From NCBI RefSeq assembly GCF_000698575.1, contig NZ_JFHD01000001.1, forward strand, positions 62,001 through 126,000: a DNA stretch of 64,000 nucleotides, given 5' to 3'. The notes beneath the pieces are model-generated. The model ran no database searches and was not told the DNA's origin. It saw only the letters and a program-made list of their open reading frames with translations. Both the position numbers and the translations under genes were made by a program. Origin of the DNA: Caballeronia zhejiangensis (GTDB lineage Bacteria; Pseudomonadota; Gammaproteobacteria; Burkholderiales; Burkholderiaceae). This document shows positions 32,071-40,185 of the stretch, piece after piece. Within the stretch, counting starts at the first letter, position 1, and each line of letters starts with the position of its first letter.

Positions 32071-33530
32071 CGCCCGATCCTCCTGAAGTAATCGCCGAGC
32101 AACGCGTCGACTTCCGGCACGCGCTCCGCAATCCGATACGCGATGCGCGTCACGTTCAGGTATTGCCGATAGCCGAGATTCGCCGAGAAGTTGTTGCCGC
32201 CCCAGGTGCCGCATCCCATCGACAGCGAGAACGGCAGGCCGTTGTCGAAGTTGCCGCCGGTCGCGAGGCAGTGCGCCTGATCGACGATCACGCGCGCCAC
32301 CGGCAATTCTGTGCCGAGCCGGACGGCGAGGGCATCGTCCGCGCCGTGCACGCCGACCGAATGTCCCGCGCCCATGTATTCGTAGATGCCGCGCACGATG
32401 CCGATTGCGGCGTCGATGTCGCGCGCGCGATAGACCGTCAGCACGGGCGAGAGCTTTTCGCCGGAGAACGGATACTCGGCGCCGTAGCCGCTCTCCTCGA
32501 CCATCAAGAACTTCGGCTCGCGCGCCGCGATATCGTCGAGGCCCGCTTCGCGCGCAATGGCCGTCGCCGAGCGCGCGGTGCAGCGCGCCGAGAGCTTGCC
32601 GTCGTGCCACATCGCCGCCTGCAACCGCGCCTTCTGCGCAGCGTCGAGCAGCACGCCGCCCTGCTTCGTCAACGCATCGAGCATGCGTGCATGGATCGCG
32701 TCTTCGATCACGACGCTGTTCTCCGATGAACAACTCGTCGCGTTGTCGAACGTCTTGGACACCGCGATCTTGCGCGCCGCATCATCGGGAATCGCGCTCG
32801 CCGCGACGATCGATGCGACGTTGCCCGCGCCCACGCCGAACGCGGGCGTGCCGCTCGTATAGGCCATGCGGACGTTCGCCTGCGAGCCCGTCGCGACGAC
32901 GAGATCCGCGAGCTTCATCAACGCGGCGGTCGCGGCCTTGCCGATCGGATGCGGCAACATCTGCACGAGATCGCGATCGAGACCGGCCTTCGCGAACTCC
33001 GCATGAATGAACTCGATGAGCAACGCGCACGACGAATAGCCCTTCGGTGAGGGCGCGACGATGACCGCGTTGCCGCACTTGAGCGCGTTGATGATCTTGT
33101 TGGCGGGCGTCGCGGCCGGATTCGTCGATGGCGTGATCGCCGCCACGACGCCGACCGCGCGCGCAATTTCGACGATGCCGTGTTCCTCGTCGCGCACGAT
33201 CACGCCCGTCGTCGCGACGCCGTGAAGATCGCGCAGCAGGCCGAGCGTCTTGCGATGGTTCTTGCGGAATTTGTCGTCGGCGTTGCCGAGGCCCGTATCG
33301 CGCACGGCCAGGTCCGCGAGTTGCCGGTTGCGCTGCGGCTCCATGATGGCCCACGCAGCGGCCGATGCAGCTAAGTCGAGCGTCTCCTGGCCCGCTTGTT
33401 CGAAGCGTCGTTGCGCGGCGCGCGCTCGCGTCACGAGCGCGGCAACGATGCGCTCCACATCGGGTTCTGGTTGATTCGGCGCATCGTCGTGAGGACGTGC
33501 GAGCGTCGCGCCGCTTGCCATGTGATTCAT
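32067..33530 (-). CDS. sauS: Acylating sulfoacetaldehyde dehydrogenase SauS
   Basis: A 487-residue CoA-acylating aldehyde dehydrogenase, reducing sulfoacetyl-CoA to sulfoacetaldehyde. It shows the AdhE/EutE-like features: VGVVAAITPSTNPAATP, KCGNAVIVAPSPKGYSS, GVGAGNVASIV, and a catalytic Cys in the DNATSCSSENS segment (about residue 270). I set the start at ATG 33530, with CCGAGG eight bases upstream; a TTG 42 bases earlier is possible. It is first in the sauSTU unit and divergent from sauR. Related enzymes act on acetaldehyde or propionaldehyde; neighbours and the distant xsc favour sulfoacetaldehyde. Confidence 0.85.
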   Translation of the reverse strand: MNHMASGATLARPHDDAPNQPEPDVERIVAALVTRARAAQRRFEQAGQETLDLAASAAAWAIMEPQRNRQLADLAVRDTGLGNADDKFRKNHRKTLGLLRDLHGVATTGVIVRDEEHGIVEIARAVGVVAAITPSTNPAATPANKIINALKCGNAVIVAPSPKGYSSCALLIEFIHAEFAKAGLDRDLVQMLPHPIGKAATAALMKLADLVVATGSQANVRMAYTSGTPAFGVGAGNVASIVAASAIPDDAARKIAVSKTFDNATSCSSENSVVIEDAIHARMLDALTKQGGVLLDAAQKARLQAAMWHDGKLSARCTARSATAIAREAGLDDIAAREPKFLMVEESGYGAEYPFSGEKLSPVLTVYRARDIDAAIGIVRGIYEYMGAGHSVGVHGADDALAVRLGTELPVARVIVDQAHCLATGGNFDNGLPFSLSMGCGTWGGNNFSANLGYRQYLNVTRIAYRIAERVPEVDALLGDYFRRIGR

Positions 33531-33652
33531 GCGATAAACCTCGGCTGTTGGAAGATTGAAGGTGCTCTCCAATCTAGTCAGCCGCGTCCGTCGCGCGGTC
33601 CCGTTTTCTGGACTAACGCGTGCAGCGATAGCGCGAGCATCGGAAATTCAGC

Positions 33653-33692
33653 TTTTCGGGACTTTTTAGAGTCCCGAAAACCGGTGTTTTCG
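33653..33692. promoter_or_regulatory. Double palindrome, likely SauR operator
   Basis: TTTTCGGGACT (33653-33663) and AGTCCCGAAAA (33670-33680) are perfect 11-base inverted repeats with a six-base spacer. The second arm is shared with another palindrome, CGAAAAC-CGGT-GTTTTCG (33675-33692), giving three evenly oriented CGAAAA half-sites. It lies between sauS and sauR, the place expected for IclR-type control of both. Confidence 0.7.
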
Positions 33693-33737
33693 ACGCACAA
33701 TGAAATAAAACCGAAAAGTATGCAGACGGAGACAAGC

Positions 33738-34499
33738 GTGACTTCGAATCAATCGAATGCCGCCGCCGTGCGCGCGTTTCGCGTGCTCGAAACGCTCGCC
33801 GAGGCGAATCGCCCGCTCTCCATGACCGAGCTCGTCGATGCATTGGGTCTGCCCAAACAGACCGTGCATCGCATCCTGGTGCAGTTGATGGACGCATGGC
33901 TCGTCACGCGCGGCGCAAGCGACAAGCTTTATGAATGCTCGGCGCGCGTGCGTACGCTCGCCATCAACGTGCTGATGCACGCGGGTCCCGCTGCGGCGCG
34001 TCATGCGCTATTGGAACAGCTCGTCATGCGCGTCGGCGAAACATGCAATCTGACGATGCTCGCGGGCAACGACGTCGTCTATGTGGATCGCGTCGAAACG
34101 GGATGGCCGCTGCGCATGCATCTGCAGCCAGGTTCGCATGTGCCGTTGCATTGCTCCGCAAGCGGCAAGCTGCTGCTGAGCTTTTTGCCGAAGGATCGGC
34201 GCGAACGCATGATCGAACGCTTGCCGTTGCGTTCGTATTCGGAGCGCACGATCACCGATCGCGACGCACTGCGCAAGGAGCTCGCATTGACACGCCGCCG
34301 CATGCTCGCCATCAACAATCAGGAGCATTTGCAGGGACTCGTTGCGATCGCGGTGCCGGTGATGCTCGATCGCAATCGCGCGTGTGCGGCGATTGCGATT
34401 CAGGCGCCGGTGGGGCGCGTGGCGCTCGATCATGTGCTTGCGTTCGAACCCGATCTGCGCCGTGCTGCGGAAGAAACCGCGAAGACGTTCAAGGATTGA
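33738..34499 (+). CDS. sauR: IclR-family regulator, probable SauR
   Basis: An IclR regulator of 253 residues from GTG 33738, preceded by ACGGAGACAAGC. An ATG 18 bases upstream lacks a ribosome site but is possible. The winged helix (RAFRVLETLAEANRPLSMTELVDALGLPKQTVHRIL) is at 11-55, and the IclR ligand domain (CNLTMLAGNDVVYVDRVE..., FLPKDRRERMIERLPL...) follows. It is divergent from sauSTU with a large palindrome between them, as for SauR in the known sauRSTU cluster. The inducer is presumably sulfoacetate or its CoA ester (inference). Confidence 0.82.
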   Translation: MTSNQSNAAAVRAFRVLETLAEANRPLSMTELVDALGLPKQTVHRILVQLMDAWLVTRGASDKLYECSARVRTLAINVLMHAGPAAARHALLEQLVMRVGETCNLTMLAGNDVVYVDRVETGWPLRMHLQPGSHVPLHCSASGKLLLSFLPKDRRERMIERLPLRSYSERTITDRDALRKELALTRRRMLAINNQEHLQGLVAIAVPVMLDRNRACAAIAIQAPVGRVALDHVLAFEPDLRRAAEETAKTFKD

Positions 34500-34530
34500 A
34501 GGCCGGTTTTCGATTCGGCAAACCGGCCTT
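34499..34530. terminator. Bidirectional terminator between sauR and permease
   Basis: AAGGCCGGTTT (34499-34509) and AAACCGGCCTT (34520-34530) form a perfect 11-base stem with a 10-base loop. It overlaps the last base of the sauR stop codon and serves both convergent genes. Confidence 0.85.
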
Positions 34531-34541
34531 TGCTTCAGTGC

Positions 34542-35981
34542 TTATCGTTCGCTGGTCTGGAGATGCCGCGTCGAATGATGTTCGTCTTCGACCTCGACTT
34601 CCTTGCGGCCGCGCTTGAACACGACATACGCGACGATCAGAATGCCGAGACTCGCGACGCCCAGCCACAGCGGCTTGCGTTGATCGGGAATGAAGGCCAT
34701 CGCGACGAGAATCGCCATCATCCCGAAGATCGCGAGCCACGTGAGATAGGGAAATCCCCACATGCGTACGCGCAGGTCGCTTACTTCGAAGCTCGTCATA
34801 CGGCCGCGCAAGCGCAGTTGCGAAAACGCGATCAGCAGATACACGAAGATCGCCACCGTGCCATACGAATTCACGAGGAACGCGAACACCGTATCCGGCG
34901 ATACATACGACATCACCACCGACACATACCCGAACACCGTGCCGAGCAGAATGGCGCGCGTCGGCACGCCGCGCTTGTTGACCTTCGCGAGTCCGAGCGG
35001 CGCATCGCCGTGACGCGTCAACGCGAACAGCATGCGCGATGCCGCATAGAGGCCCGAGTTCAGCGCGGACAGCACGGCGGTGAGGACGATCGCGTTCATC
35101 ACGTTGGCTGCGGCGGGCATGCCCATTACTTCGAGCGCGCTGACATAAGGCGTCGCCATCTGATGCGAATTCCACGGCACCAGCGCGACGACGAGCGCCA
35201 CCGATCCGACATAGAACACGAGCACTCGCGTGATGACGGAATTAGTTGCCTTCGCAACTGCCTTCGCAGGCTCCTTCGCTTCGGCCGCCGCGATCGTGAC
35301 GATTTCCGCGCCGAAGTAGAAGCCGGTCGCCGCGACCGCGCCCGTCATCACGGGCCCGATGCCCTTCGGCATGAAGCCGCCATGGCCGAGGAACGTCGCG
35401 GCGACATCGGTCGTGTGCATCGATGCGGGCCAGAAGCCGCAGACGTACAGGCCGCCGAGAAACAGGAACACGATGATCGCGCCGACCTTGATCGACGAAA
35501 ACCAGAACTCGAATTCGCCATAACTGCCGACCGAAATGAGATTGGTCAGCGTGAGCACGACGAGCAACACGAGGCTGATCATCCATGCAGGCACATCCGG
35601 TATCCAGAACTGCACGAGCTTCGCGCCCGCGACTGCTTCGAGCGCGATCACGATGACCCAGAAGTACCAGTACATCCAGCCCGTCAGGAACCCGGCGAGA
35701 CGGCCCGGCCCGCGCTGCGTCTTGAACGCGAGCCGCGCATATTCGTAGAACGAGCCGACGGCGGGCATCGCGCAGGCCATCTCGCCGAGCATACGCATGA
35801 CGAGAACCACGAGGCCGCCCGTGATGAGAAACGAGAGAATCGCCGCGGGTCCGGCCTGCTGGATCACCACGCCGCTCCCGACGAATAGTCCGGCGCCTAT
35901 GACGCCGCCCAATGCGATCATCGTCATGTGGCGCTGCTTGAGGCCACACTTGAGATCGCTCTGCTCCGTACTCGATTGCAT
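34542..35981 (-). CDS. Amino acid permease (APC family), possible taurine importer
   Basis: A 479-residue, 12-helix permease of the AAT/GabP branch. It opens LKQRHMTMIALGGVIGAGLFVGSG, the APC consensus, and has GGLYVCGFWPAS and a basic C-terminal tail. AGGAGACGAC precedes ATG 35981. It is third in a minus-strand unit after the tauY-like and tauX-like genes, so import of taurine or a related omega-amino sulfonate is plausible. GABA or proline would be equally possible from the protein sequence alone. Confidence 0.8.
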   Translation of the reverse strand: MQSSTEQSDLKCGLKQRHMTMIALGGVIGAGLFVGSGVVIQQAGPAAILSFLITGGLVVLVMRMLGEMACAMPAVGSFYEYARLAFKTQRGPGRLAGFLTGWMYWYFWVIVIALEAVAGAKLVQFWIPDVPAWMISLVLLVVLTLTNLISVGSYGEFEFWFSSIKVGAIIVFLFLGGLYVCGFWPASMHTTDVAATFLGHGGFMPKGIGPVMTGAVAATGFYFGAEIVTIAAAEAKEPAKAVAKATNSVITRVLVFYVGSVALVVALVPWNSHQMATPYVSALEVMGMPAAANVMNAIVLTAVLSALNSGLYAASRMLFALTRHGDAPLGLAKVNKRGVPTRAILLGTVFGYVSVVMSYVSPDTVFAFLVNSYGTVAIFVYLLIAFSQLRLRGRMTSFEVSDLRVRMWGFPYLTWLAIFGMMAILVAMAFIPDQRKPLWLGVASLGILIVAYVVFKRGRKEVEVEDEHHSTRHLQTSER

Positions 35982-36065
35982 GTCGTCTCCTGATTTGCTT
36001 GTACCGATTCGGCGCTCGCCCGCGGGTTCGTTGCCGGCGGGTCGAGACGTTCGTTCAATGACGCT

Positions 36066-36455
36066 TCAAAGCGCCGGACGATCCTTTCGATAGGCGTTCT
36101 TCACCGCGATCCTGCCATCGCTGAACGTGAAGACGTCCACCATGCGCGCCTCGATGCGCGAGCCGTCCGCCTTCGTGCCGCGAAACGTCGATTCCGATAC
36201 GCCGCGATTGCCGCTCACGAAGTGCTCGCCGTCATTCCACGATGCATCGGGAAAGGTTTCCCACGCAAGCGTGAAGCCCTTGCGCACTTCGTCCCGGCCC
36301 TTGAACGTGCGGCCCAGCGCATCGGGTCCGGCCACGCCGTGAAAAACGCATTCGTCCGCCATGCAGTTCATCAGCGCGTCGATGTCGTGGCGGTTCCATG
36401 CATCGTTGAACGTCTGCAAGAGGCGAATGTAATCCTGATTCGTTTGTGTGCTCAT
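36066..36455 (-). CDS. tauX: NTF2/SnoaL-like protein, probable taurine dehydrogenase small subunit TauX
   Basis: A 129-residue protein of the NTF2/SnoaL-like fold. It has FNDAWNRHDIDALMNCMADECVFH at the start, then FKGRDEVRKGF and a C-terminal DVFTFSDGRIAVKNAYRK. Small proteins of this type are encoded beside the FAD-dependent TauY and are described as the small subunit of cytochrome-c-linked taurine dehydrogenase. It lies 43 bases after the tauY-like gene. The link rests on my memory of that family and on context with xsc and pta; a general ketosteroid-isomerase-like protein is the fallback. Confidence 0.65.
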   Translation of the reverse strand: MSTQTNQDYIRLLQTFNDAWNRHDIDALMNCMADECVFHGVAGPDALGRTFKGRDEVRKGFTLAWETFPDASWNDGEHFVSGNRGVSESTFRGTKADGSRIEARMVDVFTFSDGRIAVKNAYRKDRPAL

Positions 36456-36498
36456 GTGTCGATGTTTTCAGTGCGTTGCGAAAGAGACCAAAATGCGT

Positions 36499-37932
36499 TC
36501 AGCGCTTCTCGTCCTGCGTCAGATACTTGTGATACAGAAACCGTTGGCCGACGCGGCGGAACGGCGCGAAGCCTTTCCACTTCACCATGCCCATCACGTT
36601 CGGATATTCGAGCGCGGAGTCGTAGATCGGCAGATCGTCGCGGCTGTGCTGCCACTTTCCCGCGACGCGCTCGGCCATGCGCCGCCCCGCATGCGCGGAG
36701 AACGACACGCCGTTTCCGCCATAACCGACTGCATAAAAAATGCTCTGTTGCGGATCGGGTTGTGCGACGCGCGGCATCATGTCGTGACTCACATCGACCC
36801 AGCCCCACCACGAGTAATCGATGCGAATGCCTTTGAGCGATGGAAACTTGCGATGCAAGCCCTCGATGAGCACGTCCATATGGCGAGGGTTTGCCGCATC
36901 GGCGCCGGTGATCGCGCTGCGGCTGCCGATCTGCACGCGGTTATCCGGCAACAGCCGATAGTAGAAGCGCAGCGTGCGCGTATCGGTAATGACCTGGCGC
37001 GAGAGGAAATTGGTCGATGCGAGTTCTTCCTGCGTAAGCGGCCGCGTAACGAGCGAGTTCGAGAGTATCGGCATGATCTTCGCGGATAGCGCGCGATGCA
37101 TGTCGTTGCGCGTATAGCCGCCGGTCGCGAACGCGATCGCCTTCGCGCGAATCACGCCGCGCGGCGTGCGGACATGATGCACGCCGCGAATCGTCTCGAC
37201 GTTGAGGACCGGCGTGCCCGGATGCACCTTCACGCCGAGCGAGCGCGCCATACGCATATAGCCGAACGCGAGCTTCAACGGATGCACGCCGATGCCATCG
37301 GGCTCCAGCAGCGCGCCGCAATTCTCGCGATCGTCGACATACGATTGGGCGACTTCCTTCGCGCTCAGCATGCGCGCGTCGTAGCCGAATACGTCGCGCA
37401 TCACTTTGCATTCGTTCGCGAGAAAGTCCATCTTGCGCGCGCGATGCGCGATGTACAGATGCCCGCCCGGCTGCGGATCGCATGTGAACTCGCCGATCAA
37501 TTGCTTGAAGGTGTCGAAACCTTCGCGGATCTCGGCATCGAGCCTGAGCGCCGTCTGCTTGCCCCAGCGTTCGATCCATTGCGAGCGATAGAGGCGTCCG
37601 CTCGCGTTCTGCCCTTGCCCGCCGTTGCGGCTCGTGCAGCCCCATGCCGTGCGATTCGCATCGACGATGGTCGCGCGGATGCCATGTTCGCGCGCCAGAA
37701 AGAGCGCCGTCGAAAGGCCGGTGAATCCCGCGCCGACGATCAGCACGTCGACGTCGGCATCGCCGGGCAAGGGGCCGTCGTCTTCGGGCGGCTCGCCTGC
37801 GGTCGCGACCCAGTAGGTGGGCGCGTAATCCATCGGCTGACGGCCGATGGGCGAAACGAGCGGGTCGTAGAGCGGATCGTATGGGGCGCACGCGCCACGA
37901 AAGGCCGGCGCAACGTAGTCGAGAGTAGCCAC
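36499..37932 (-). CDS. tauY: FAD-dependent oxidoreductase, probable taurine dehydrogenase large subunit TauY
   Basis: A 477-residue DAO-family flavoenzyme: dinucleotide motif VDVLIVGAGFTGLSTALFLA near 60-80, TSRNGGQGQNASGR substrate/flavin loop, and a C-terminal YAVGYGGNGVSFSAHAGRRMAE segment. The GTG start at 37932 has AAGGAG six bases upstream. It would oxidatively deaminate taurine to sulfoacetaldehyde and ammonium. The tauX-like gene and permease follow on the same transcript, and xsc, which consumes sulfoacetaldehyde, is 5 kb away. Gamma-glutamylputrescine oxidoreductases (PuuB) are close relatives and remain an alternative. Confidence 0.7.
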   Translation of the reverse strand: MATLDYVAPAFRGACAPYDPLYDPLVSPIGRQPMDYAPTYWVATAGEPPEDDGPLPGDADVDVLIVGAGFTGLSTALFLAREHGIRATIVDANRTAWGCTSRNGGQGQNASGRLYRSQWIERWGKQTALRLDAEIREGFDTFKQLIGEFTCDPQPGGHLYIAHRARKMDFLANECKVMRDVFGYDARMLSAKEVAQSYVDDRENCGALLEPDGIGVHPLKLAFGYMRMARSLGVKVHPGTPVLNVETIRGVHHVRTPRGVIRAKAIAFATGGYTRNDMHRALSAKIMPILSNSLVTRPLTQEELASTNFLSRQVITDTRTLRFYYRLLPDNRVQIGSRSAITGADAANPRHMDVLIEGLHRKFPSLKGIRIDYSWWGWVDVSHDMMPRVAQPDPQQSIFYAVGYGGNGVSFSAHAGRRMAERVAGKWQHSRDDLPIYDSALEYPNVMGMVKWKGFAPFRRVGQRFLYHKYLTQDEKR

Positions 37933-38202
37933 CGATGACTCCTTGGAAAGTACCCTCATACTGCACCGAACTCGACGTACCGCTTAGAGCCACGCCGAAA
38001 CCATCGTTAGTGCCAGGATGCCGCCGCCGCTGGCCCCTGCGATTGGTCGCGTCTGGCACTACGACGCGCGCTTTTTGTCTGGTCATACTGGGCCGAATCC
38101 CTTCTCTCTCGCACCGAATGTCTCGGGAGGCCAATGATCATGCGGAGTGACCCATGCCGAAGCGCTCTCAGGCATCGAAGGGCAAGCATTCATGCCTTCG
38201 AG
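37933..38202. other. Intergenic region upstream of tauY-like gene
   Basis: About 270 bases with no convincing gene; plus-strand open frames here have poor codon bias. It probably holds the promoter of the tauY-tauX-permease unit. I saw no clear palindrome matching the other sites of the island. Confidence 0.4.
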
Positions 38203-38448
38203 TCATCTTCGCGCCGATCTGCGCAGCGTTGCCTTTCGCTCCGATGAGCGTTTCGATCGCCGCTTGCCCAAGGCCACGTGCGCGTCGATCGGCGATCGCC
38301 TCTTGCGCGCGAAGAGCATCGCGCGGCTCGTGATGGAACGTGTGCCGAGATTCACGTCGTCGGCAAGCGCTGGCAAGTCATGCCATGCCGCGATGTCGAC
38401 GAAACCGCCATCGTCTTCATCGGCCTGTTCGAAAACGACGACATACAT
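38203..38448 (-). CDS. Small protein downstream of CobT-like gene, possibly frameshifted
   Basis: An ATG at 38448, seven bases after the cobT-like stop, opens an 81-residue frame (MYVVVFEQADEDDGGFVDIAAW...). The first about 45 residues have normal codon bias. The rest becomes Arg/Ser-rich (KRRSKRSSERK), while another frame over the same stretch reads naturally (HHEPRDALRAQEAIADRRARG... to a stop near 38157). That suggests either a frameshift mutation or a real switch of frame. The product is unrecognised; its position makes it part of the cobS-cobT-like unit. Confidence 0.4.
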   Translation of the reverse strand: MYVVVFEQADEDDGGFVDIAAWHDLPALADDVNLGTRSITSRAMLFARKRRSPIDAHVALGKRRSKRSSERKATLRRSARR

Positions 38449-38454
38449 CGCGCG

Positions 38455-40185
38455 TTAAGTCGTGCGTCTGCGCCGCGCACCGAGCCATGCGGCGAGCTTC
38501 GCGAATAGCGTCATGTCCGGCGCAACGCTCAGATCCACTGCGAAGTGATGCCGATAGTACGTGCTCAAATCGAGGCCGACGCCAAGGCCGAGCACTTCCA
38601 CAGCGCGCGATGCTTCGTGCTTCTCGACGACCTCTCTCAAGTGCTGATCGAGATAGTTCGGATCGTTGGCTTGCGCGGTCGCGCTGTCCATCGGGCTTCC
38701 ATCGGAGATGACGACGAGGATGCGGCGCGCTTCGTCACGCGCGATGAGCCGCGAGCATGCCCAATCCACCGCTTCGCCGTCGATACCTTCGCGGAACAGA
38801 TCGGCCTTGAATAGCGCCGCGATATCGCGTCGCCCGGCACGCCAGCCTGCATCCCCTTCCTTGAAAATCATGTTGCAGGCTTCGTTGAGCCGGCCCGGAT
38901 ACTTCGGCCGGCCCTTCGCGAGCCAGTCGAGCTTCGCGCGCCCGCCATTCCATGCGCCGGTCGTGAAGCCGAGCACTTCCGTCGTGACGCCCGCCATGCC
39001 AAGCGCTCGCACGAGCACGTCGATCATCACCGTGACCGGCTCGATGCTCGCCTTCATCGAGCCCGAGCAGTCGATGAGAAAGCCCACCGCACAGTCCGCG
39101 TGCGGACGTTCGCGCTCGCGTCTGAATACGCGCCGCTCATCCGGCGATGCCACCACTTGCGCGAGCCGCCGGCCGTCGATGCGCCCGTCTTCCTCGCCGA
39201 ACGACCAGCCATCGCGACGCGGCACGGTGATGGACGCCTGCAACATGCGCGCGAGACGCGGCACGTTGATATGCCGCGCGGCAATCAGAGCGTCCAGCCG
39301 CTCGCGATATTCGCGCAACAACGCGGCCCGGATCAGCGTCGATGGGCGAACGGTCTTGTCGTAACGCGTGGTGAAGATGCGATACGCCTCGCCCGTCGCC
39401 TCGCGCGCGCTGCTGTCGCCACTCGCAGCGAGCGCCAGCCGTTCGAGTTCGCCATGTTCGTCGTCGGTATCGAACCAGGTGCCGAGCATGGTGCGCGCGG
39501 CATCTTCTTCTTCGTCGTCGGATGAATCGCTCTCGACGAACGTGTGCCGCACTTCCTGCACCATTTCGCCTATCGTTCGCGCGATTTCCAGCGCATGGAC
39601 CGCATACGCGCGCTGGTCGTGACGATGGCGGCGCATGCCCGCAAGCGCATTGCCGAGCGATGGCGCGAGCGCCGCACGGGTCGCTTCGATGAGCCCTTCG
39701 GTTTCTTCGAGCACGGCGCGGCCCGAAAGACGCGACTGCGCCATTTGCGCGGCCGTGTAAATCAACAAGCCGATTTCGCTGTCGAGCAAGCCCGATTCGT
39801 AGCACGCGAGCGACCACGCATCGAAGCGATGCCGCACATTGCGCTTCACGCCTTCCATGCCGGAAGGCACGCGCGTTTCGCAGCGCAACTGTTCGAGCAT
39901 GTCGAAGACCATGCGCGCGACGGGTTCACCGGGAGCGAGTTCGCGATGCAGCGCGGCATCCGAATGCGCGATGCGCAACGCGGACGCATCGGCCGCGCCG
40001 CGCGTCGAATCGGCGTCATCTTCCTCTCTGTGCTCGCCGCGCAAATGTGGCGCATGCAACGGCACCGGCCGCAGATGCCGATACAACTTGCCACCGCGGT
40101 AATGCAATGCGTCGTCGCCGGTCAGGGCTCGCACGGTGGCCGCGCACAGCGCATCGCGTCGCGCGCGTTCGCGCGAGTCGTTCAT
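38455..40185 (-). CDS. CobT-like VWA-domain protein
   Basis: A 576-residue protein related to cobaltochelatase subunit CobT. It has an N-terminal helical region with TLRALTGDDALHYR-type text and a central acidic stretch (ESDSSDDEEEDAA). The C-terminal VWA domain has its MIDAS motif DCSGSMKAS near residue 370 and the Asp in VISDGSPMDSAT. ATG 40185 overlaps the CobS-like stop as ATGA. In classical aerobic cobalt insertion CobT works with CobS and CobN; no CobN or other cobalamin gene is nearby. More generally MoxR-AAA/VWA pairs insert metals into or remodel enzymes. A maturation role for a sulfonate-pathway enzyme is speculative. Confidence 0.82.
   Translation of the reverse strand: MNDSRERARRDALCAATVRALTGDDALHYRGGKLYRHLRPVPLHAPHLRGEHREEDDADSTRGAADASALRIAHSDAALHRELAPGEPVARMVFDMLEQLRCETRVPSGMEGVKRNVRHRFDAWSLACYESGLLDSEIGLLIYTAAQMAQSRLSGRAVLEETEGLIEATRAALAPSLGNALAGMRRHRHDQRAYAVHALEIARTIGEMVQEVRHTFVESDSSDDEEEDAARTMLGTWFDTDDEHGELERLALAASGDSSAREATGEAYRIFTTRYDKTVRPSTLIRAALLREYRERLDALIAARHINVPRLARMLQASITVPRRDGWSFGEEDGRIDGRRLAQVVASPDERRVFRRERERPHADCAVGFLIDCSGSMKASIEPVTVMIDVLVRALGMAGVTTEVLGFTTGAWNGGRAKLDWLAKGRPKYPGRLNEACNMIFKEGDAGWRAGRRDIAALFKADLFREGIDGEAVDWACSRLIARDEARRILVVISDGSPMDSATAQANDPNYLDQHLREVVEKHEASRAVEVLGLGVGLDLSTYYRHHFAVDLSVAPDMTLFAKLAAWLGARRRRTT

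Noticed and set aside
30457..32733. A 758-residue fused protein including the CoA ligase
   Set aside because: The first 221 codons lie inside sauS in another frame and have no domain. The real start is ATG 32070, overlapping the sauS stop.
37935..38508. Plus-strand open frames over the tauY/CobT-like gap
   Set aside because: Their codon bias is poor and they contradict the minus-strand operon. No family resemblance.
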